In this document: in pieces, positions 56,254 to 64,000 of the stretch
How positions within the stretch are numbered: the stretch's first letter is position 1
Layout: the number at the start of each line of letters is the position of its first letter
NCBI GenBank assembly: GCA_028641055.1
Contig: CM054059.1
Location: 113,989,392 to 114,053,391 of the forward strand
Direction: 5' to 3'
From: Alopecurus myosuroides
Taxonomy: Eukaryota; Streptophyta; Magnoliopsida; Poales; Poaceae
DNA length: 64,000 bases
Translations under genes and position numbers: made by a program
Notes under the pieces: generated by a model
Databases searched by the model: none
What the model was told of the DNA's origin: nothing
What the model saw: the letters and a program-made list of their open reading frames with translations, nothing else

Positions 56254-57194
56254 TGATACATCATAAATGTATCCTTAATTTCTGATGTTCCATGTTGTTT
56301 TCCACATGTTTTCCTTACACTTCATGTCATTTTTATCGATTTCCAGGGACTAACCTATTTCTGCTTTCACTCCTCCGATGCCACAGAGCCGGTTCCTGTT
56401 TTCTGCTGTTTTTAGTTTCAGAAAAGTTGTTCTGGAAATATTCTCGAAATTGGACGATTCAAAAGTCAGAAGTCTTAGAAGTCCCAGAAGCATCCAGAAG
56501 TCCCGAAGAGCCCCGGAGGGGGGCCACAGGGTGGCCACACCATAGGGTGGCGCCACCACCCCCCTGGCCGCGCCACCTGGTGGTGTAGGCCTCCTGGCCA
56601 CCCCCCGGTGTCGCCATTTCGCCTATATATACTCCCCGATGCATAAACCCTAGAAGAATTGACCTTTTCCACAAAATACATATGTAGCTCCGTCGCCGCC
56701 GCCGACAAGTTTCGGGGTACAAATCTCTGTTCTGGCACCCCGCCGGGACGGGGAAGTGCCCCCCGGAAGCCATCTCCATCGACTCCACCGCCATCTCCAT
56801 CGCCGTTGCTGTCTCCTATGATGAGGAGGGAGTAGTTCTGCCCCGAGGCTGAGGGCTCTACCGGTAGCTATGTGGTTCATCTCTCTCCCATGGTGTGATC
56901 TATATGTGATCATGAGCTTTGTAATCTATTTGAATTCGTAGATGTTACTCTTCATCTTTTGCTACTCAAGTGCTTTATTAATATGAACTTTGGAGTCACC
57001 TTGTCCCGTGGTGTGAAGATGACAGTGTGCACATCGTGTGTGTCTCCTCTATGAATTGTGGTGTCTGTCTAGTACCTTCTGGGGCGCTCATAGTGACAGC
57101 GTGGGGTTAACTAGACATGAGAATGCTTACTTTAAGGAATGCTTTTTGCAGCCCTACGCAATGATTAGTGTTCATTATTTGTTATGAGATCTCC
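56254..57194 (+). mobile_element. LTR fragment, cut at its right side
   Basis: Starts TGATACATCATAAATGTATCC. It contains GCCTATATATACTCC (TATA) near 56620 and a GC-rich transcript start-like region, then stops where a new TGTAACATCCCC element begins. It is related in plan to the solo-type LTR at 36561-38158 but is a separate copy. Confidence 0.6.
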
Positions 57195-60100
57195 TGTAAC
57201 ATCCCCACTTTTGTTAAATTAGGGTTTTGTTGTGGCGTGCTCATGGCATTCATGCATGAACCAATTTGGAACCAATTTAAATTTGGAATTTAAATGGAAA
57301 TTGAGAAAAATTCCACAAATACTACTTAATATGGTTTCCAAAATGGTGTACTGAAAACTATTTCAATTTCATCAAAGCTACATATGGTGAGGTTGGAAAT
57401 TTGACAAGGTTTCCAAATATTATTTTTGACAAATTTTATTCTTTCAAAAAGGCCCAGAAAACATTATTTTCTCTTTAGTTTTCAAAAGAAAAGGACCATT
57501 CTGTTTTTTTCCTGGTTTTCCTGGGGGTTTCGAAAAAACGTGCTTTGTCTTCTACCTCCAGCAGGCACACAGCTGCGTGTCGCCACCGTTGCCCACGGCG
57601 GCCACCTCCTGTGTGCTCTCCTCCTAGCATTGATAGGGGCAAGGAAACCCCCCGACCTCCTCCCTATCCCTATCCTCTCCGTTCTCTTCTTCTCTCTCTC
57701 TATTCCTCTTCCGGCTGAAACCCTGGCTCGGGTTGGTTGTCACACCCCACTTTTTGGAAACCAACAAAATGCAGTTGTTGGAGAGTCAAAAATTAGGGCC
57801 AACAAAAACTTTTTAAAATACTTAACTATTAATCTTGTTTCACCTCTCTCTGCCTTGTTTGATCTTGAGTGTTGGTGTTGGAACCAACCAAAACAAAATG
57901 GTTACATAAATAACAAGAATTGAGATGAACCTCTTTTATAAAAAAAATCCTCCTTAAATGGTTTGGCTTGACCACTAACTTTCTCTAAAAACACTTGAAG
58001 GAAAACCCCAAGAATTTAAATTGCAGAACTCTCTTGCTTGAGTGAACTTGTTAAGTCTTGTTAGTATCTACTTATGAGGTGACCTTATCTTTGTCTTTGC
58101 CTCAAAGTATTTATAACTATTATGGATGATTGTGAGTGTTTTAATTGATTGAGTTTTAAAATAACAATCCCTTACATCAGTAGCATGTTATATCCTATTT
58201 ATATCTCATCTTATGTTCTCTTTAACTTCTCTAGTTTGGCCTCCTGCCATGAGGAGGAATCATGATATTTGATCAGTGTATCATCATGGATATAATGGTA
58301 CCTTTCTATGATCCCTATCCTTGTGTTTGTATTTGAATATTAAACCCATTCATTTTCTTCCAAAGCCCTCTTGAGGTCTTCCCAACAAATAGGATCATGT
58401 CCCTGTTATCTTGATGCTTTTGTTAAGTCTTCCTAAAAATCACTCCTATCCTCTTTGAGCTAAATCAACCTTCCCTTGTCATCTTCATCACTTATACATC
58501 CTATTCATGTGATCCTTTTATCTTCCCATGACCATGTGATTATTCCTCTCTCAGGGTTTTGGCTTATTAAATAAATTCCTGCTATCATCCTTTTGCCCTT
58601 GGTATCTCAACTATTTTTCTAAGGGAGTTGTTTATTAAAAATCACCTTTGTGACCTATATTATATACCCTCCCACTCCAACTCAGAAATACTTGGTTTAT
58701 AAACATTTTCCTATTTATTAAATGCTATTTTCCAAAAGGCCAGAAATGGTATTTTAATGTTTTTGTTAATAAAAGTATTTCTAAATTTTTTGGGAAAATT
58801 CCCCAAAATTCCTATGGTCATATGTGACCTAGATATCCAAAAACATTTGTTTGTAATTTTCAAATTTTTGAAGAAAACATTCAAAAACCGTTTCAGCACT
58901 TTTTGAATTTCCAAAATTTTGTGAAATAAATATTTTCAGAAAATTTGGGGACCACCACCCCTAGACTCAATTTTTGATTCTCTATCCATTAAACATGTTT
59001 TCAAGCATATCTTCTATAACAAAATTGGAGAAAACATTCAAAAACAGAAACAACAGTTTTTGGAAAATTGAAAGTTTTCAAAGAAAACAATTTAACAAAA
59101 GTGGGAGACCACCACTACCCTACTCCAAATTTTATTTCCTACATCATAGACTTATGTTCATGCATGTGTTATGTTCAAGATTTTGAAGAGAACCAGCACA
59201 AACACTTTCTGATTAATTTTTAAAAGAGACCTTTAGGGGATATTTTTCCCTCTTCTTCACTCACCTTGGATTCCTGGCATGCCTAGTCACCTGGACCCCA
59301 CCCCCTTGACTTCCTGGACGAAATGGAATTTCCCATACCCATTCACCTCATCCCACATGGCTTAGACACTAAGTTTTGGCATGGTCTGACATGCCCACAC
59401 CCCTCCCCCATACCCTGCTGTCTCCTGGACCCACCTTCTAGAAGAGTTGACCTCCACGAGCTCGAAGAGCCAGTACCCCTCGCCCTGGACCCTCTCCTTC
59501 CCCCTCGATTCCATATCAAACACCTGCGGGGCTATGAGAGAACGCACACCACCCCCACCTCCCTATACCTCCTCTGCCCGAGCCCTTGTGGCCTTTGCAT
59601 CTCCTCTCCATGGCAAGCCTCCATGGCAAGGTCTCCCTCGAGGAGATCCTCTCTGGCCTGCTTGCCCTCGCCGCGGTGACCGCCATGGACGCCGTGAGGC
59701 CGAGATGTGCTGCTAGCCCCCTCTGAGCCTTCATCTTGCACTCCACCTTTCCTGTCCCCCTCCTCTTCACCTTAATCGACGCAAGGCCTCGAAAAACCCC
59801 TCCGTTTCCTCACCCACCGCCGGAATCGAGCGCCACCACCCGCCGGTGAGCTCCGCGTCAATCCACCGGTGCGGGTGATCTCCGGAAGCCCCGTCTCCCT
59901 CCCTACCTTCCTTGACCTCCCTCAATGCGCATGCCCCCACAATTCAGGAGTTTCCACCCCTCTCTGCCACCTCGCCACCGTCGCCTTGGTCTGTGGCCGA
60001 CACGCTCGACGACCTCCCTGTTCTGGCCCGCTCCTGCTGATATAGAGGTGGGCATCGGGTGCGCCTTGTCTCCCTGGACCCCCTGGTGCTCTCCTCGTTT

Positions 60101-63100
60101 CCAGGGAACCACGGGAGGCACCGGCCGGCAAGCCCTAGATCCTCCCACGGTGGCAGGGGCGGACTCCGCCGCGCCTTCATGTCGTCGCCGGCGCACGTCG
60201 ACGTGGCCGCTCCGTGGCCACCAGATCTGCATCCTGTGGCCCTGTTTGAACCTGGGCGTTTTTAATCCCTGCCGCAGATCTCGAATCGGACGGCAGCATA
60301 CCGTTTTGGCGCGCGCGCTCGTCCAGCGGGCCGGCCTCGCCCTGCGCGGACCATCTCCCTCCGGATCTGACCCATTGACCCTGCAGGTTGATTCTTTTTA
60401 GTTTTCTTGCAGATCTATTTCAGCACGTTACTTTAATTCGAAATGAGAATGAAAACGAGTAAAATTTGCCAAACCAAAAATCACAGAGATGGATCTACTA
60501 ATTCTTAACCATCTCCAACTTAAAGAAATATGTTTTGTGCTATAATTTAGGAGAACAAATAAAAATGGCAGAAGCACTCTGATTCACAATTTTTATCATA
60601 ACTTATGTTTTAAGTGGCCAAATCTTTCAAACAAAATTGTTTTGAGTATCCCTTGGATATTTCTATCAGTGAGACTTGACCTTGAATCAAGGTGAACTAC
60701 CATTTGGAAATGCCATCCATTTTGGTAAAAGACCAGTAGCCATTTCTAAGATTTTTAGAGAGAGTTTAAAAATGATTTTTGATGTGAATCCAATTGTATA
60801 AGCTTGTGTGTGATTAGATCTATGTAATACTAGCTTGGAATAATTTTTAGAGCTCTGGATTATTTTTGGTGTGCATTTCTATAAAACAGCACTTTTCTGT
60901 TTATTTTAAAACTTGTGTGTTTGTTTGTAAATAAATGATTGTTTGTTAGAAACTTGTTTCCAAGCATGAGTTGATGTGTTGGTCACTGTTATTAAGTGTT
61001 TTATTTCATTACTAGTATGTTAGGAAGTTTGTGCTTGATTGGAAAACAAATAGAAATACAAATAGTCTCTTATTGTTTTCTATTATTTTTGTGGGTTATA
61101 TTTTTGTGAGCTAGTCTTGTTATGTTTAATACCTAGGTTTTTGTGATGGTTGTATTGAGTCCCGAACCATTTTGGTACTGATTTGGTGATCGTATCACCT
61201 CTGTTAGCTTGCACATTATTTCATAGGAGAGCATGTGTAGCATTGATTGTTTTATTTAGCTATATTGTTTTCACTAGTATGAGTAGTTGTTTTCATAGCA
61301 TTATTTTAAGTGTATTTGATTACTAGCATGTGTAAGGTATATGTACTGTTATTAGGTGTTTTTATTCATGTATCTTGGTTTAGGAAAAGTTCATGCTTAT
61401 AGTATTGATTGCTCCTCTAGTGTTGCATTTGTGTCCCACTAGATGTTGAGTTGGCTCCATTTTTGTTGTCCTTTCATTTTTAGAAGTGTATGATGTTTCC
61501 TAGCATGTTTAGAATGTTTTCCTTTCTGTTATTATGGCATATATATTGTAGTTGTTGTGTGTTGGTGAGTTGTAGAATGCCACTATGTCTTAGGGCATGC
61601 TTGTGTAAATTTTTCCATACTAGTATGCTAATAGTTGACTCCTGTTATTATGATATTTTGCTAAGAGTAATGTACCTTGTTGTTATTCTGTTTTAGAGTG
61701 TGTTTTATTGACTTGTTACAATTTATTGATCCATTGGTTTGTTTGGTTACTTTCATTGTTGGGTGATTCCTTAGCTTTGGTGTAGACTTTAGCTTATTAA
61801 ATAACTAGATAATTCATCTGTGTTTGGTATGCTTTGCTGTTTGGAATTGTCTGAGTGGTAACCTTAGCATAAGTTTGGTACTAGTGTTAGCATTGTGTTT
61901 AGTAGTACCTTGTTATCTATGCTCAATATTAGTGGTAAACTTGTTTGGATTGATTGCTTGTTTTGTTGTTAATACCCACTGCCATGGGTGTTGCTTTGAT
62001 GATTGATATTACATTGTTTGTTTATGAACACCTTAGTAGCCTCACCCTTGTTACCACAATCTATATTTTTAGCTTCCTTAATATCTTGGTATGATAGTGG
62101 TACACCCACTCAACCTATGATATTGGGATGTGGAATATGGTTTTGCAACCATATGTTTTCTTGATGATAGTCTTGTACTCTAAGAGTTTGTGAGATAGCT
62201 CGCTCGATAACTTTTTGGGCGGTTACGTTAGTATGAGTTTGCTTGCTGTATGTGTGGTTTGATTACTCGATTGTCCTTCTGGTTCTGAGTGTGTGTCTCT
62301 TATTATCTTACAGCGTTAGAAAAACGAGGCAGAAGAAGATGGAGTCGTAGAGCTGTGTGTCAAATCAAGCTACTTCAAGGCCAGGGACACAAAGAGATTT
62401 AAGGCAAGCCATCCTGATGCTTGCTGTTATAATACACTTATCATTATCTATCATGCATGTTTTACTTCTGAAAAGTTTTACAAAACTTTGATTTCCAAAA
62501 ACTATTTTTGAGTGAATACTACTACTACTATTATATATACTATATACTATGCCATTAGTTGATACTTGGTGTTACCAAGCCCATAGCCACCATATGGTAT
62601 TTATTACCATCCCAAATATTAGTCCCTAAGTGGACACCCAAAATATGTTTTTGCAAAACAAAGGCTTTATGGAAAAACCCGGAGAAAAAGGCTGAGCCTG
62701 ATTCACCGGAGGAATGTGGAAGTGGTCATTTTTAGGAAAATGGTGATTTTACAAAAATGACGCATAACCTAGTCTTCGCTGGACAACCAAGACGTACTGC
62801 CACTCTACCCCAACATGGGTATGGGGCCTATCTAGATACTTGAACTTGTTAGTGTGTGTTTCATTCCAAGATGCTATAGAGAGGATGATTCTCTGAACCG
62901 AAGTGTCGCCAGGAGGGAGAAACGGGACATACATAATGTGGGATTAATTTTCCCTCCGGATGCGACAGCTGGGCCTCCTGACTAGGCAGGGAGGGACCTG
63001 ATGCCGTGGAGACAACCCACCTGAAGGAATGAGCATATACTAGCTTGTGTCAGAGTGGACATTTAGGATCATTCTTCTGGTGCTTGCATATCGTTGTGTC

Positions 63101-64000
63101 GATCCATGGGTGGTTCATGGCAGATGATTGGATCTAGTGGAATGTGTACACCTCTGCAGAGTAAAACTATTCAGAATAGCCGAGCCCTCGGATATGGGAA
63201 GTTGCAAGGCCATGTAGCTAGCATTGTGTCAATGTTTTCAAAAAGGAGTTTTCAAAAAGGTGATGGACTTATGAAGTACTGAAGGGAAGAAACCTTGTAC
63301 CGTGGAGGTACCGATGATGAAAAGCCAGAAGTTGTTTTACGAAAAGTTTTGCAAAGAAAATCTTTCCTCTCTAAGCAAAAATCTGGAAGTGATTCCAAGA
63401 ATTTTTGCAAAGAGAAAACTTTCTTTTAACAAAGTCTTTACAAAACCTCTTGTACATGTGATATCTACAAGAGAAAGAAAATTATATTATTTTCTTTTGA
63501 AGTATCTTCTTCAACGAAGATACCGAGATTTTAAAAATCAACTATGATATATCTTTCATATATCATTGATAGTGAACCCTATTTATAGCCTACCTATTAC
63601 ACCATATAAGCATACTTGCATTTGGTAAGTTACATGATGGATGTCTTGCTGAGTACATTCAAATATACTCATATTGGTTTCGTCCCTGGTATTTACTTGC
63701 CAGACATCGAGAAGGAATATCAGGAGGAGATCAACGAGGATAAGTATTGCGTTGATGGACTTGCGAACTAGGATCGTCTCCCAGTCAGCAGCCTGTAGGT
63801 TAAGGCGTGACTTGGGCTCTACCACGTTTTGTGTGTTTAGTCTTCCGCTGTGTGTGTTGTGTGTTTGCCCTGCGTGGCAGTTGTGTGGACATGGTCAGGT
63901 GACCATGTCGCTTTTGGAAGTGTTTGCGTAACCGTGTAATGGATATTGTATCTGTGTACCAACTTGATATGTTGTTCACGACTGAATTTCCTGGGATCGT
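57195..64000 (+). mobile_element. Long non-coding LTR-like sequence reaching the window edge
   Basis: Two LTR-like starts are seen: TGTAACATCCCCACTTTTG at 57195 and TGTCACACCCCACTTTTTG near 57738. The second probably lies nested in or joined to the first. GC-rich exon-like blocks (59400-60390) and a long T-rich intron-like part (60400-62310) follow, then LTR-style 3' sequence up to CTGGGATCGT at the edge. Frames in 59300-60400 are GC-rich shadows without domains. The overall plan resembles long Gypsy LTRs of Triticeae, but the right end is outside the window, so neither element can be closed. Confidence 0.45.

Noticed and set aside
59323..60401. Overlapping GC-rich frames of 60-158 codons
   Set aside because: Frames overlap on both strands, none has a domain, and the region sits in LTR-like sequence.
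1..64000. CRISPR arrays, bacterial operons, integrons or phage genes
   Set aside because: None were seen. The introns, LTR elements and MITEs show a plant nuclear sequence.

Overview
This window looks like nuclear DNA from a grass, most likely a cool-season grass (Pooideae, Triticeae-like). The basis is nested Angela/BARE-like Copia elements starting TGAAGGGAATATGCCC, a Tat-lineage Gypsy element, a Tourist MITE with TTA duplications, a CACTA terminus and GC-rich monocot coding sequence. The species cannot be fixed from the sequence. No bacterial, organellar, tRNA or rRNA genes were seen.

Layout. 0-0.6 kb: a small intronless gene for a charged, coiled-coil protein. 1.05-1.15 kb: a 33-bp triplet repeat. 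1.32-3.93 kb: five nearly identical 518-bp tandem units. 4.3-7.3 kb: a REM-type B3 DNA-binding gene. Two tandem B3 domains are readable, and a third is stranded out of frame behind a local 156-bp duplication. 7.96-11.25 kb: an 11-exon gene, fully open when its GT-AG introns are removed, with a PB1-like N-terminus and a plant Transposase_24 (En/Spm-associated) region. It runs into CACTA-type subterminal repeats (211-bp period) and a terminal GTAGTG end near 12.62 kb. 12.6-17.8 kb: AT-rich decayed repeats, a 46-bp Stowaway-like remnant, a 272-bp Tourist MITE, LINE-like scraps and a GC-rich stretch.

17.8-34.7 kb: a reverse-strand Copia element (B, about 8.5 kb without its guest) with decayed gag-pol. 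It is split inside RNase H by a forward-strand element (A, 19707-28127) with a 5-bp duplication (TAAAC). A shares B's LTR family but has no usable gag or pol; its two 1653-bp LTRs are nearly identical. The LTR end of B at 34.7 kb is cut short.

34.7-57 kb: LINE-like pieces, then a decayed Copia reverse transcriptase split into two halves (about 36.0-36.5 and 50.7-51.1 kb). Between the halves lie a solo-type LTR (36561-38158) and a young Tat-lineage Gypsy element (38511-50624; 553-bp LTRs with 3 differences; target duplication GTACT). The Gypsy element has gag, then protease, RT/RNase H and archaeal-type RNase H/integrase in one frame, interrupted by a frameshift and three stop codons at domain borders. 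Between pol and the 3' LTR it carries an antisense gene with a GT-AG intron structure (46595-49535), its most notable cargo. 51-64 kb: gene-fragment-like GC-rich sequence, a LINE tail, and further LTR material with long non-coding LTR-like sequence to the window edge.

Host-type genes are confined to the first 11.3 kb; the rest is almost all nested transposon sequence. The LTR comparisons suggest the order: B old, A later into B, the decayed Copia RT old, and the Gypsy element most recent.
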